A stretch of DNA of 63,917 bases, from positions 1 through 63,917 of the forward strand of contig CAKSHP010000011.1 in NCBI GenBank assembly GCA_934457145.1, in the 5' to 3' direction. Origin of the DNA: an uncultured Clostridia bacterium. Its GTDB lineage: Bacteria > Bacillota > Clostridia > UBA1381 > UMGS1253. Below the pieces are notes generated by a model. It was not told where the DNA came from. It saw nothing but the letters and a program-made list of their open reading frames with translations, and did not search any database. The position numbers were made by a program, and so were the translations under genes. Positions 34,813 through 43,313 of this stretch are shown one piece after another; the stretch's first letter is position 1; each line of letters begins with the position of its first letter.

Positions 34813-34846
34813 AAAAAGACCGGCAAAAAAACGCCGGTCTTTTTTA
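34813..34846 (+). terminator. Terminator of the symporter gene
   Basis: AAAAAGACCGGC/GCCGGTCTTTTTT stem with an A-rich loop. Confidence 0.9.
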
Positions 34847-34888
34847 CGCAGAAAACAAAATAGTGCGGTAAAATCTGTATTTGATTGC

Positions 34889-34917
34889 TTGACATTTGTA
34901 AAAAAAGAGAGTATAAT
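34889..34917 (+). promoter_or_regulatory. thrS promoter
   Basis: TTGACA (34889-34894), 17-nt spacer, TATAAT (34912-34917). The leader is only about 75 nt, too short for a T-box. Confidence 0.85.
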
Positions 34918-34997
34918 TTAAAAATACATAGAAAATCTATGTAATAATTTAATTATGCAGTATTAAAAATACGCAGCGGAAAAGGAGAATGGTTATT

Positions 34998-36758
34998 ATG
35001 AGTAACGAAGTAGTTTATGATGAATTGAGAACGCTTCGGCACAGTGCGTCTCATGTTATGGCGCAGGCTGTACGCCGGTTGTTCCCCGAGGTAAAATTAG
35101 CAATAGGTCCTGCAATTGACACAGGCTTTTATTATGATTTCGATACCGCCACTACCTTTACCGCTGAGGATTTGGAAAAAATCGAAGCAGAAATGAAAAG
35201 AATTGCAAAAGAAAACCTCAAAATAGAGCGTTTTGAATTGCCGAGAGATGAAGCCCTGGAGCTTATGAAAGATGAGCCTTATAAAACAGAGCTTATATCA
35301 GACCTTCCCGAAGGCGAGGTTATTTCCTTTTATAAACAGGGCGAGTTTGTTGACCTTTGCGCAGGCCCTCACGTAAACTATACCGGAAAAGTTAAACACT
35401 TTAAGCTTTTGAGCGCAACCGGCGCATATTGGAGAGGCAACGAGAAAAACAAAATGCTCCAGAGAATTTACGGCACGGCATATAAAACAAAAGACGAGCT
35501 TAATGCGCATCTTGAACAGCTTGAAGAAGCAAAAAAGAGAGATCATAACAGACTCGGCAGAGAACTTGAACTTTTCACAACGTCGGATTTAATCGGTCAG
35601 GGACTTCCGATAATGCTTCCGAAGGGCGCAAAGATTATGCAGATTATGCAGCGCTTTGTTGAAGACACTGAAGCGGCACACGGCTGGCAGCTTACAAAAA
35701 CCCCGTATATGGCAAAGAGCGATTTGTATAAGCTCTCCGGTCACTGGGATCATTATCAGGAGGGTATGTTTATAATGGGCGATGAAAAAACAGACAAAGA
35801 AGTATTTGCGCTTCGTCCGATGACATGTCCGTTCCAGTATCAGGCATATTTAAACCGCAGCAGATCTTATCGTGATTTGCCGATGCGTTTAAACGAAACA
35901 TCAACGCTTTTCAGAAACGAAGCGTCCGGCGAAATGCACGGACTTATCCGTATAAGACAGTTCACGATTTCCGAAGGACATCTAATGTGTACTCCCGAAC
36001 AGCTTGAAGGCGAGTTTAAAGGCTGTCTGGAGCTTGCAATATATATGCTTAAAACTCTCGGACTTTATGAAGATGTGTCATACAGATTTTCGCAGTGGGA
36101 TCCTAATGACCGCGGTAAATATATCGGCACTCCCGAGCAGTGGGACGAGGCTCAGGGCATGATGAAAAAGATTTTGGACCACCTTGAAATCCCCTATAAA
36201 ATAGGTATAGGCGAAGCTGCTTTCTACGGTCCGAAACTTGATATTCAGATTAAAAATGTTCACGGTAAGGAAGACACTTTAATAACAATTCAGATCGATC
36301 AGATGCTTGCAGAAAAATTCGGCATGGAATATACCGATAAAGACGGCACAAAGAAAAATCCGTGCATCATACACCGCACATCAATCGGCTGCTATGAAAG
36401 AACGCTTGCCCTTCTTATCGAAAAATATGCCGGCGCTTTCCCGACATGGCTTGCGCCCGTTCAGGTTAAGCTTATGTCGCTTTCCGAAAAGCACATAGCT
36501 TATGTAAAAGAAATTGAAAAGAAGCTTAAAGCGGCGAATATCCGTGTTGAAACCGATATCAGAAATGAAAAAATCGGCTATAAAATCCGTGAGGCGCAGC
36601 TTGAAAAAGTGCCGTATATGATAGTTGTCGGCGATAAGGAAATGGAAAACAATGCTGTCGGCGTACGCACAAGAAGAGACGGCGACATAGGTCAGATGAG
36701 CGTTGAAGACTTTATTTTAAGAGTCGAAAAAGAAGTGCGCGAAAAAACGCTGAACTAA
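34998..36758 (+). CDS. thrS: Threonyl-tRNA synthetase lacking the TGS domain
   Basis: Charges tRNA-Thr. It has 586 residues instead of the usual 640: it begins directly with the editing domain (LRHSASHVMAQAVRRLFPE, HxxxH near residue 14), so the N-terminal TGS domain is missing. Editing domain His/Cys region DLCAGPHV is present. The catalytic core has motif 2 NETSTLFRNEASGE and motif 3 IGCYERTLALLIEKY; the Zn site uses Cys in MTCPFQYQAY with His and His further on. The C-terminal anticodon domain is complete. AAGGAG lies 10 nt before ATG 34998; ATG 34989 is too close to it. Confidence 0.96.
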   Translation: MSNEVVYDELRTLRHSASHVMAQAVRRLFPEVKLAIGPAIDTGFYYDFDTATTFTAEDLEKIEAEMKRIAKENLKIERFELPRDEALELMKDEPYKTELISDLPEGEVISFYKQGEFVDLCAGPHVNYTGKVKHFKLLSATGAYWRGNEKNKMLQRIYGTAYKTKDELNAHLEQLEEAKKRDHNRLGRELELFTTSDLIGQGLPIMLPKGAKIMQIMQRFVEDTEAAHGWQLTKTPYMAKSDLYKLSGHWDHYQEGMFIMGDEKTDKEVFALRPMTCPFQYQAYLNRSRSYRDLPMRLNETSTLFRNEASGEMHGLIRIRQFTISEGHLMCTPEQLEGEFKGCLELAIYMLKTLGLYEDVSYRFSQWDPNDRGKYIGTPEQWDEAQGMMKKILDHLEIPYKIGIGEAAFYGPKLDIQIKNVHGKEDTLITIQIDQMLAEKFGMEYTDKDGTKKNPCIIHRTSIGCYERTLALLIEKYAGAFPTWLAPVQVKLMSLSEKHIAYVKEIEKKLKAANIRVETDIRNEKIGYKIREAQLEKVPYMIVVGDKEMENNAVGVRTRRDGDIGQMSVEDFILRVEKEVREKTLN

Positions 36759-36793
36759 TCAAATTTTATCATTATAAAAACTGATTGCATCTT

Positions 36794-36839
36794 AGGCTGC
36801 TTTAAAAGTCAATTAACTTTTTAAGCAGCCTCTTTTTTT
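36794..36839 (+). terminator. thrS terminator
   Basis: GGCTGCTTTAAAAGT pairs with AACTTTTTAAGCAGCC, followed by TCTTTTTTTC. Confidence 0.85.
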
Positions 36840-36912
36840 CTTGCATTTCCTGTTTTGTCTTGTAAAAAATGCAGCCAAATATGAATAAAATGAAAAAATA
36901 AGTCGTTTATCG

Positions 36913-36941
36913 TTGCAATAGTAAAATTATTATGGTATACT
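36913..36941 (+). promoter_or_regulatory. Promoter of the LOG-family gene
   Basis: TTGCAA (36913-36918), 17-nt spacer, TATACT (36936-36941). Confidence 0.6.
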
Positions 36942-37008
36942 TAAATAAAATTGCATGTATAATTAAATAAATCTGTAAGACAAAAAAGACCAAAAGGAGT
37001 GACATAAT

Positions 37009-37584
37009 ATGAATATATGCGTATACGGAGCGTCAAGCAATACTATAGATAAAGAATTTATTAAAAAAACGGAAGAACTGGGCGAGATGATAGCCAAAAG
37101 AGGACACGGCCTTGTTTACGGCGGCGGTGCGCACGGACTTATGGGCGCAGCGGCAAGAGGCGTTTATAAAAACGGCGGAAAAATAGTCGGAGTTGCACCG
37201 CGCTTTTTTGAAACAGACGGCGCGCTTTATGAAAATTGCAGCGAATTTATATACACAACAACAATGCGCGAAAGAAAGCAGATTATGGAGGACCGCTCCG
37301 ATGCGTTTATCGTTACGCCCGGAGGAGTCGGAACGTTTGAAGAATTTTTTGAAATGCTTACATTAAAGCAGCTTGGAAGACATTCAAAAGCAATCGTGAT
37401 ATATAATCTGTGCGGCTATTACGATGAAATGAATAACATGATAGAAAGTGCAATCGAAAAAAACTTCATGAAAGACACCTGCCGTCAGCTCTATAAATTT
37501 TTCACCGACGCAGATAAAATGCTTGATTATATAGAAAACTATAAGGGCGAGGCAATCGGGGCAAAGTATTTTAAAAATATTTAA
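37009..37584 (+). CDS. LOG-family (TIGR00730) nucleotide hydrolase
   Basis: A 191-residue Rossmann-like protein. The diagnostic LOG motifs are VTPGGVGTFEEFFE (PGGxGTxxE, near 103-115) and the Arg in MRERKQIMEDRSDA. Such proteins cleave the base from nucleoside 5'-monophosphates (cytokinin ribotide in plants); in gut bacteria the natural substrate is mostly unknown. AAAGGAG lies before the ATG. It is followed 39 nt later by a lipoprotein gene, and the two may be cotranscribed. Confidence 0.92.
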   Translation: MNICVYGASSNTIDKEFIKKTEELGEMIAKRGHGLVYGGGAHGLMGAAARGVYKNGGKIVGVAPRFFETDGALYENCSEFIYTTTMRERKQIMEDRSDAFIVTPGGVGTFEEFFEMLTLKQLGRHSKAIVIYNLCGYYDEMNNMIESAIEKNFMKDTCRQLYKFFTDADKMLDYIENYKGEAIGAKYFKNI

Positions 37585-37623
37585 TAAAAAATAACTAAAT
37601 GCAATAAGTAAGGGGAAATACAT

Positions 37624-38628
37624 GTGAAAAGGTTTGTAAAATTAATTGCGCTGTTTATGGGCATTGTTATGGTTTTTAATCTTTGCGGCTGCCAAAAAAA
37701 TTCATCGCAGGCTCCCGTTTCGGTGAGCAGCAAAAAGTATAACATAGCGGTTATCTCGGCGGAAAGCGGAAGCGGAGAATTTGAAATGTTTTGCAGCGGC
37801 GTTACAACCGAGTTTAATAACATAGGCTATAATGTCGACAAGTTTGCCGCTCAGAAAGATAAAGATTATCTTGAAACAGTGCTTGAAGAATCGCTTAAGG
37901 GCGGATATGTGGGCGTTATTTTATACGACTTAAACGACTATGCCGAAGATTTTGCAAAAAAAGCAAAAGAGGCGGGCGTCAGCTGCGTTGCATTTGCAAA
38001 ATCCGATTATACAAGCGATTTGATGCCGGTTGTGCGCTGCAATCAGGCAGAGATGACCAGACTTTCAATAGACGAACTCACAAAAGTAAGCAATTTACCG
38101 ATAAGCGACGGAATTGTAAAGGTTTGGAGCAATAAAGACAACGCCATTAATATGGCAAGAAGCAGCGAGTTTGACCGCTACACAGCCTCAAAAGGGATAA
38201 AAACTGCGGCGAATTTGTATGAGGAGGGCTTTAGCGTAAAGAGCGGATTGTCAAGAACAACAAAAACAGCTCTTAACAACCTTCCGCAAACGGGATTTAA
38301 CTATATTTGGGCAGTTGATGATGATATGGCGGCAGCCGTAAGCGAATATTTAAGCAAAGAAAGCATAAACAATGCAGCTGTTTCATGCGTCGGCATAACG
38401 CAGAAAAACATTTTAAAAATGTATAAATACGAGCTGTACTGGAGAGCGGCAAGCGCAGTAAGCTACAGTGCCTCGGGAAGAGAATGTGCAAAAAATCTGA
38501 GCGCACAGATAGAAAACAAAGAAACGGAAAGTGCGTTTGATATGAATGCAGTTGTTTTGCATAGCAGCTCGCTTAATGAAAATTCAACAATAGAAATAGT
38601 TGAAAAATCAAACGAAACAGAAAATTAA
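37624..38628 (+). CDS. Substrate-binding lipoprotein, sugar-binding (type I periplasmic) fold
   Basis: A 334-residue lipoprotein: signal helix and lipobox NLCGC (Cys near 20), so it is tethered to the outer face of the membrane. The mature part resembles periplasmic-binding-protein type I fold proteins of the LacI/RbsB group (IAVISAESGSGEFEMFCSGV, then EESLKGGYVGVILYDL). No ABC ATPase or permease is next to it, so it may act as a sensor or serve a transporter elsewhere. Start is GTG with AAGGGG upstream. Confidence 0.78.
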   Translation: MKRFVKLIALFMGIVMVFNLCGCQKNSSQAPVSVSSKKYNIAVISAESGSGEFEMFCSGVTTEFNNIGYNVDKFAAQKDKDYLETVLEESLKGGYVGVILYDLNDYAEDFAKKAKEAGVSCVAFAKSDYTSDLMPVVRCNQAEMTRLSIDELTKVSNLPISDGIVKVWSNKDNAINMARSSEFDRYTASKGIKTAANLYEEGFSVKSGLSRTTKTALNNLPQTGFNYIWAVDDDMAAAVSEYLSKESINNAAVSCVGITQKNILKMYKYELYWRAASAVSYSASGRECAKNLSAQIENKETESAFDMNAVVLHSSSLNENSTIEIVEKSNETEN

Positions 38629-38635
38629 AAGAAAG

Positions 38636-38688
38636 CAGATTTAAAGGGCGAAACGTTTTATTTGCCTTTTAAATCTGTTTTTGAATAC
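38636..38688 (+). terminator. Terminator after the lipoprotein gene
   Basis: CAGATTTAAAGGGC pairs with GCCTTTTAAATCTG (one bulge), followed by TTTTTG. Confidence 0.8.
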
Positions 38689-38734
38689 GCATTTTTAACT
38701 AAAACGCAAAACATGCAGGTTTTGGAGGTACGAT

Positions 38735-39601
38735 ATGAAGGATTGGGAGATAAATCCCTTTGTCAGATGGGCGGGAACAGTCTGCAACTACGAACGGGGA
38801 TATTTTTGCGCCGCATATGACGCAAGAATTTTGTTTGTGCTTTGCGGCGGTGCGGAATTTGAGATAAAAACCGCATCGGAAGATAAAAAAACTTCCGAAA
38901 TATCAAAATATTCCGTAAGGGAAAATTGTTTGGTATATGTTCCGCCCGGAACATGTTACCGCATAAAAAAATCGGCAAAAGAATTTAAGATAGCGGCAAT
39001 TAATTTCGACTTTACATATGATTATTCAAACCAAAGCAAGGTTTTAAAAATGAAAGTGGAAAGCCAGTTTAATGAAAAAAAAGCGCATATACGGGACGAC
39101 TTAGCGCTTGGCATGTATAAAAGTCCGTTTGTTATCAGACAAATGTCTGATGCGGAGCGCGATATAAAAGAAATTTTAAAAGAATTTGACAAACAGTATA
39201 AATACTACCGCGAAACCTCGTCCGCGATATTAAAAAAGATATTGTTCCGCCTTGCCGTATTTCCAAAATCGGACTCAAAAACCGAGGATACGTTTTCTAA
39301 TTTTGAAAAATATGTTGAAGATCATTACAGCGAGGATTTAAACAATACAGATATCGCAGAAGCGCTTTGCTATCATCCTAACTATTTAAGCCGCGTTATA
39401 AAAAACAGAACCGGAAAATCAATGCACAGATATATTATGGAATACAGAATTATGCAGGCGTCCAAGCTTTTAAATTCAACAAACTTGCCGATAAGCGATG
39501 TTGCAAGAAAAACAGGTTTTAAAAATTCCGATCATTTCAGCGCGTATTTTAAAAAGATTACAGGCGTGAATGCAAAAGAATATTCAAGATTTAATGTATA
39601 A
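38735..39601 (+). CDS. AraC-family regulator
   Basis: Regulator of 288 residues: an N-terminal cupin-like sensor (about 20-105, with CLVYVPPGTCYRIKK) and a C-terminal double helix-turn-helix (about 190-285) with NYLSRVIKNRTGKSMHRYIM and the AraC end motif FKNSDHFSAYFKKITG. It resembles the AraC protein at 32.1 kb throughout, so the two are paralogues. GGAGG precedes the ATG. Neighbours are a lipoprotein (separated by a terminator) and iscS; the target is unclear. Confidence 0.87.
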   Translation: MKDWEINPFVRWAGTVCNYERGYFCAAYDARILFVLCGGAEFEIKTASEDKKTSEISKYSVRENCLVYVPPGTCYRIKKSAKEFKIAAINFDFTYDYSNQSKVLKMKVESQFNEKKAHIRDDLALGMYKSPFVIRQMSDAERDIKEILKEFDKQYKYYRETSSAILKKILFRLAVFPKSDSKTEDTFSNFEKYVEDHYSEDLNNTDIAEALCYHPNYLSRVIKNRTGKSMHRYIMEYRIMQASKLLNSTNLPISDVARKTGFKNSDHFSAYFKKITGVNAKEYSRFNV

Positions 39602-39768
39602 AATCAAAATCTTTTGCCGACAGTAAAAAAGTGTTAAAAAAGCGTTTGCACCCATGCCGAAGCTACGGGGAAAACCTTTTTTACACAGGCAGCTGCCCCA
39701 ATAAAAATCGGCTTAAGTTTATTTTTGCAAAATGCATAAAATTTTACTGTATGCAAATAATAAATTGT
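39602..39768. other. Intergenic stretch with unexplained structure
   Basis: Between the AraC gene and iscS. It has GCCGA (39655) able to pair with TCGGC (39709), GGGG (39668) with CCCC (39697), and the short palindrome GGCAGCTGCC. This suggests a compact RNA fold of about 60 nt, but I match it to no known riboswitch class. No gene is visible here. Confidence 0.35.
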
Positions 39769-39802
39769 GTATTACGTTAATACATATGAACAATCGTTCA
39801 TA
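39769..39802. promoter_or_regulatory. Two adjacent palindromes upstream of iscS
   Basis: GTATTACGTTAATAC (39769-39783) and TATGAACAATCGTTCATA (39785-39802), one nucleotide apart. The second is a perfect 7+4+7 palindrome of the kind bound by TetR-type repressors. They are about 50 nt upstream of the iscS -35 box. No TetR or IscR gene is adjacent. Confidence 0.5.
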
Positions 39803-39850
39803 CAAAATGAAATATATTTGTCATTATATTAAAAAACTTGAAAATTTCTA

Positions 39851-39879
39851 TTGAAAAAAAATGAAAAAGAGTATATACT
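39851..39879 (+). promoter_or_regulatory. iscS-iscU promoter
   Basis: TTGAAA (39851-39856), 17-nt spacer, TATACT (39874-39879). Confidence 0.7.
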
Positions 39880-39916
39880 GTAAGAGTAAAAATATAGTAA
39901 GGCACAGGTGAGATAT

Positions 39917-41104
39917 ATGGGTGATAAAATATATATGGACAATGCGGCAACAACGCCGCTTAAAAAAGAAGTTTTAGACGCAATGATGCCGTATCTTACA
40001 GAAGAATACGGCAACGCATCGTCAATCTACAAAACAGGCAGAGAGGCGCGCAGCGCCGTTGATAAAGCAAGAGAAGACATTGCAAACGCAATCGGCGCAA
40101 AGGCAAACGAAGTGTATTTTACGTCGTGCGGAAGCGAAGCAGACAACTGGGCAATAAAAGGAATTGCCTCGGCGCATAAAAAGAAAGGCAATCATATTAT
40201 AACGTCTGCAATCGAGCATCATGCAGTTTTGCACACTCTCGAGTATCTTGAAAAAAACGGCTTTGAAGTTACCTATCTTCCCGTCGATGAGTATGGTATG
40301 GTAAATCCGCAGGATTTGGAAAATGCCATAAAAGATACAACAATCCTTGTTACAATAATGTTTGCAAATAACGAAATCGGAACAATTCAGCCGATTCGCG
40401 AGCTTGCAGAAATTGCAAAAAAACATGGCGTGCTTTTTCATACAGATGCGGTTCAGGCTCTCGGTCATGTTGAGATTAACGTTAAGGATTTGGGCGTTGA
40501 TATGCTCAGTATGTCGGCGCATAAAATCTATGGTCCCAAAGGCATGGGCGCATTGTATATCAGAACCGGAGTTCGCATCGACAACTTTATGCACGGCGGA
40601 GCTCAGGAAAGAGGAAAAAGAGCCGGCACGGAAAACACGGCGGGCATTGTTGGCTTTGCAAAAGCAGCGTCTATGGCTTGCGCAAATGTATCCGAAACGC
40701 AAAAAAAACTTATCTATCTTCGAGACAAACTTATAGACGGAATTGAAAAAAATATCAAATATGTTAAACTTAACGGTCACAGAACAAACCGTCTGTGCAA
40801 CAACGTTAATTTTTCATTTCAGTATATAGAAGGCGAGGCGCTTTTGTTAAGGCTTGACCTTAAAGGAATTGCAGCGTCAAGCGGCAGCGCCTGCACATCG
40901 GGTTCGCTCGATCCGAGCCATGTGCTTTTGGCAATAGGCTTAAAGCATGAAATTGCGCATGGTTCGCTACGGCTGAGCATAGGAGATTTCACAACTGAAG
41001 AAGATGTAGACTACGTGCTTTCCGAGCTTCCAGGTATTGTGCAGAGGCTTCGCGATATGTCGCCGCTTTATGAAGAAGTAGAAAGGGGAATAAAAAATGT
41101 ATAG
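39917..41104 (+). CDS. iscS: Cysteine desulfurase (NifS/IscS type)
   Basis: PLP enzyme of 395 residues that takes sulfur from cysteine for iron-sulfur clusters and thio-modification. The PLP lysine is in SMSAHKIYGPKGMG (near 203), the sulfur-carrying Cys in SSGSACTSGSLDPSH (near 325), and the N-terminus IYMDNAATTPLKKEV is typical. ATG 39917 has AGGTGA 6 nt upstream; the in-frame GTG at 39908 is rejected. It overlaps iscU by 8 nt, so the two are coupled. No IscR regulator is present. Confidence 0.96.
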   Translation: MGDKIYMDNAATTPLKKEVLDAMMPYLTEEYGNASSIYKTGREARSAVDKAREDIANAIGAKANEVYFTSCGSEADNWAIKGIASAHKKKGNHIITSAIEHHAVLHTLEYLEKNGFEVTYLPVDEYGMVNPQDLENAIKDTTILVTIMFANNEIGTIQPIRELAEIAKKHGVLFHTDAVQALGHVEINVKDLGVDMLSMSAHKIYGPKGMGALYIRTGVRIDNFMHGGAQERGKRAGTENTAGIVGFAKAASMACANVSETQKKLIYLRDKLIDGIEKNIKYVKLNGHRTNRLCNNVNFSFQYIEGEALLLRLDLKGIAASSGSACTSGSLDPSHVLLAIGLKHEIAHGSLRLSIGDFTTEEDVDYVLSELPGIVQRLRDMSPLYEEVERGIKNV

Positions 41105-41531
41105 CGAAAAAGTAATGGATCACTTTTCAAATCCGAGAAACGTCGGAGAGATAGAAAACGCAAGCGCAGTCGGCATGGTCGGCAATGCAAAATGCGGAGA
41201 TATAATGAAAATATATCTTGATATAGAAGACGATGTTATAAAAGATATAAAGTTTAAAACGTTCGGTTGCGGCGCCGCTGTGGCAACCAGCTCAATGGCA
41301 ACCGAAATGGTTAAAGGAAAAACCATTAAAGAAGCTTTAGAGCTCACAAACAAAGCGGTTATGGAGGCTCTCGACGGACTTCCGCCCGCCAAGGTGCACT
41401 GCTCCGTGCTTGCAGAAGAAGCAATTCACGCAGCAATAAAAGATTACTATGAAAAAACCGGCCGCGATACGTCCGAGCTTGAAAAAGTGTGTGACGGATG
41501 CTGCAGCAGCTGCAATCATCACCATGAATAA
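41097..41531 (+). CDS. iscU: Iron-sulfur scaffold IscU/NifU-N with Cys/His-rich tail
   Basis: Scaffold on which IscS builds clusters; 144 residues. The three conserved ligand Cys are in NAKCGDIM, FGCGAAVA and VHCSVLAEE. After the normal end of the fold there is an unusual tail of about 20 residues ending CDGCCSSCNHHHE, which adds a second Cys/His cluster. Tails of this kind occur in some Clostridia IscU proteins; a role in metal handling is an inference. Last gene of the pair, followed by a terminator. Confidence 0.94.
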   Translation: MYSEKVMDHFSNPRNVGEIENASAVGMVGNAKCGDIMKIYLDIEDDVIKDIKFKTFGCGAAVATSSMATEMVKGKTIKEALELTNKAVMEALDGLPPAKVHCSVLAEEAIHAAIKDYYEKTGRDTSELEKVCDGCCSSCNHHHE

Positions 41532-41533
41532 AT

Positions 41534-41572
41534 AAAAAAGCGAAAACCCAAAAAGTGGTTTTCGCTTTTTTA
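41534..41572 (+). terminator. iscSU terminator
   Basis: AAAAAGCGAAAACC/GGTTTTCGCTTTTTT, a 14-bp stem with an 8-nt loop. Confidence 0.92.
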
Positions 41573-41669
41573 GTGCGCAGAAATCTGCAATTTATTTTCA
41601 TAATGTGTTTACAAATGAAAATAAATGTGGTAAACTTTGTGTGACTGAAAAGACCAAGGGGGAAAAATA

Positions 41670-43049
41670 ATGAAAATGAATTGTTTTTACTGCGCAGATG
41701 ATGTAAACAGTGCGTATGTTATGGACTTTTTTGAAAAGTGCGCCAAAAATAAAATGGATGTTCACAGCTTAAAAATAGTCTGCGGAGGAGAAGAAAAGGT
41801 GTGCGCGGCGGTATACCCGTATAATATGGACGATAAAATGCAGCTTTATTCTCTGAGCAAAAGCTTTGCGTCAACCGCGATAGGCTTTTTAATTGATGAC
41901 AAAGTTTTAAAACCAAGCGATAAAATAGCCGATATTTTTGCAGATAAAATTGACGAAAAAACCGATAAACGCGTAAAGGAAATAACTCTTCACAATGTTT
42001 TGTCAATGAACACAGGGCATGAAAAATGTTATCTGGATCAGTTAACAGGCGAAAAGGACATTATCAAAGCCTGGTTTGAAAAACCGATAAAATATAAATC
42101 CGGCACGCATTTTTGCTATAACAATGCAGCAACTTACACGCTAAGCGAAATCGTCACCAAATACACAGGTCTTTCTTTGTTCGACTTTTTGTCTGTAAGG
42201 CTGTTTTTGCCGCTTGAGATGCACGGTCTGTATTGGGACGCTTATGAAAACAAAAAGTCCCAGGGCTGCATAGGCTTGCATGCCTCGGCAGACGACCTTT
42301 CAAAATTCGGAGAACTGTATCTAAACGGCGGAGTTTATAAAAATAAACGCATCCTCTCGGAAAACTGGGTAAATGCAGCGCAGCAGCCCCACTCGGATAA
42401 CAGCGATAACGGCAGCGCCGACTGGACTTCCGGATACGGCTATCAGTTTTGGAGAAATTCGCGCGCAGGCTATCGCGGCGACGGCGCCTTCGGACAGCTT
42501 TGCTTAATTATACCGGAAAAAAATATGACGGTTGCCCTCAAAGCGGTGTGTCCCGATATGCAGCAGGAAATAGATATAGTCTTTGATATGTTGGATAAAC
42601 TCGATATAAAAGATAAAAAATGTGCAAAAGTGCAGGAAACAAAATGCGCCGAAGAAACTGTATATAAACTTGAAGAGAATTTGTTTGACATAACGCTTAT
42701 GTATTTTAAACAAAACCAAGACGAATTTTTATTTAACTTCAGCAACGGCGAAATGTGGCAGCAGATTAAATGCAAAAAAGGCGAGTATGTAAATAACGAA
42801 TTTAATATCGCAGGCCTCACGCCCACTCTTCAAAGCTACGACGGCAAAAAACGGGTAAAACCCGTTAAATGCGCAGCAATGCTTGAAGAAAAAGACAATA
42901 AAAAAATTATTCATTTAAGATATTTTGACAATCCTCATAAAGACAGCCTTGTTTTTGAGTTTTTTAAAGATAATGTAAGCATAAGCTTTGAGAACAGGCT
43001 TGAAACCGCATTGCAGAGCGAGAAGATAAATGCAAAAGTAATCATATAA
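41670..43049 (+). CDS. Serine hydrolase, beta-lactamase (class C/esterase) fold
   Basis: A 459-residue protein without a signal peptide. The SxxK nucleophile motif is in LYSLSKSFAS (near 69), the YxN-type element in FCYNNAATY (near 150), and a GDG in place of KTG in YRGDGAFGQ. Family members are esterases, D-aminopeptidases or penicillin-binding-like proteins; cytoplasmic relatives are usually esterases. The last 130 residues form an extra domain of no known type. Upstream TTTACA-17 nt-TAAACT is a possible promoter. Together with the hydrolase at 45.3 kb it flanks fbp. Confidence 0.84.
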   Translation: MKMNCFYCADDVNSAYVMDFFEKCAKNKMDVHSLKIVCGGEEKVCAAVYPYNMDDKMQLYSLSKSFASTAIGFLIDDKVLKPSDKIADIFADKIDEKTDKRVKEITLHNVLSMNTGHEKCYLDQLTGEKDIIKAWFEKPIKYKSGTHFCYNNAATYTLSEIVTKYTGLSLFDFLSVRLFLPLEMHGLYWDAYENKKSQGCIGLHASADDLSKFGELYLNGGVYKNKRILSENWVNAAQQPHSDNSDNGSADWTSGYGYQFWRNSRAGYRGDGAFGQLCLIIPEKNMTVALKAVCPDMQQEIDIVFDMLDKLDIKDKKCAKVQETKCAEETVYKLEENLFDITLMYFKQNQDEFLFNFSNGEMWQQIKCKKGEYVNNEFNIAGLTPTLQSYDGKKRVKPVKCAAMLEEKDNKKIIHLRYFDNPHKDSLVFEFFKDNVSISFENRLETALQSEKINAKVII

Positions 43050-43190
43050 GAGGATAGTGCTGCAAGGCAAAATGTTAATTTATAACAGTTTACCTCAATC
43101 GGAGAACCGTCTGAGTTTATACAGCTTTTTTGAAAATACGGTTTTTAAAAATAATAAAAATATTGAATTATTATATATTTTATGATAAAA

Positions 43191-43228
43191 TGAGTTTAAT
43201 CAAAAAATGGTTAAACTCATTTTTTTTA
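43191..43228 (+). terminator. Terminator between hydrolase and fbp
   Basis: TGAGTTTAA/TTAAACTCA stem, 11-nt loop, then T8. The rest of the 264-nt gap is AT-rich without clear signals. Confidence 0.85.
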
Positions 43229-43313
43229 TGCATATTCAATTTTGTGTGTCATAAAAATAAGAGCAAAGAAATATTAAGACGAAGTCAAATTTTTTATAGA
43301 AACGGAGACTGTT

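Noticed and set aside
34918..34997. T-box upstream of thrS
   Set aside because: The leader after a consensus promoter is only about 75 nt and has neither the TGGN bulge sequence nor a terminator.
39640..39715. Known riboswitch (c-di-GMP, fluoride, ZTP, guanidine, cobalamin)
   Set aside because: Compared from memory with each consensus on both strands; no core motif fits.
43163..43191. Promoter TTGAAT-17-TAAAAT before fbp
   Set aside because: Its start site would fall inside the terminator hairpin at 43191-43219, so it cannot make a useful transcript.
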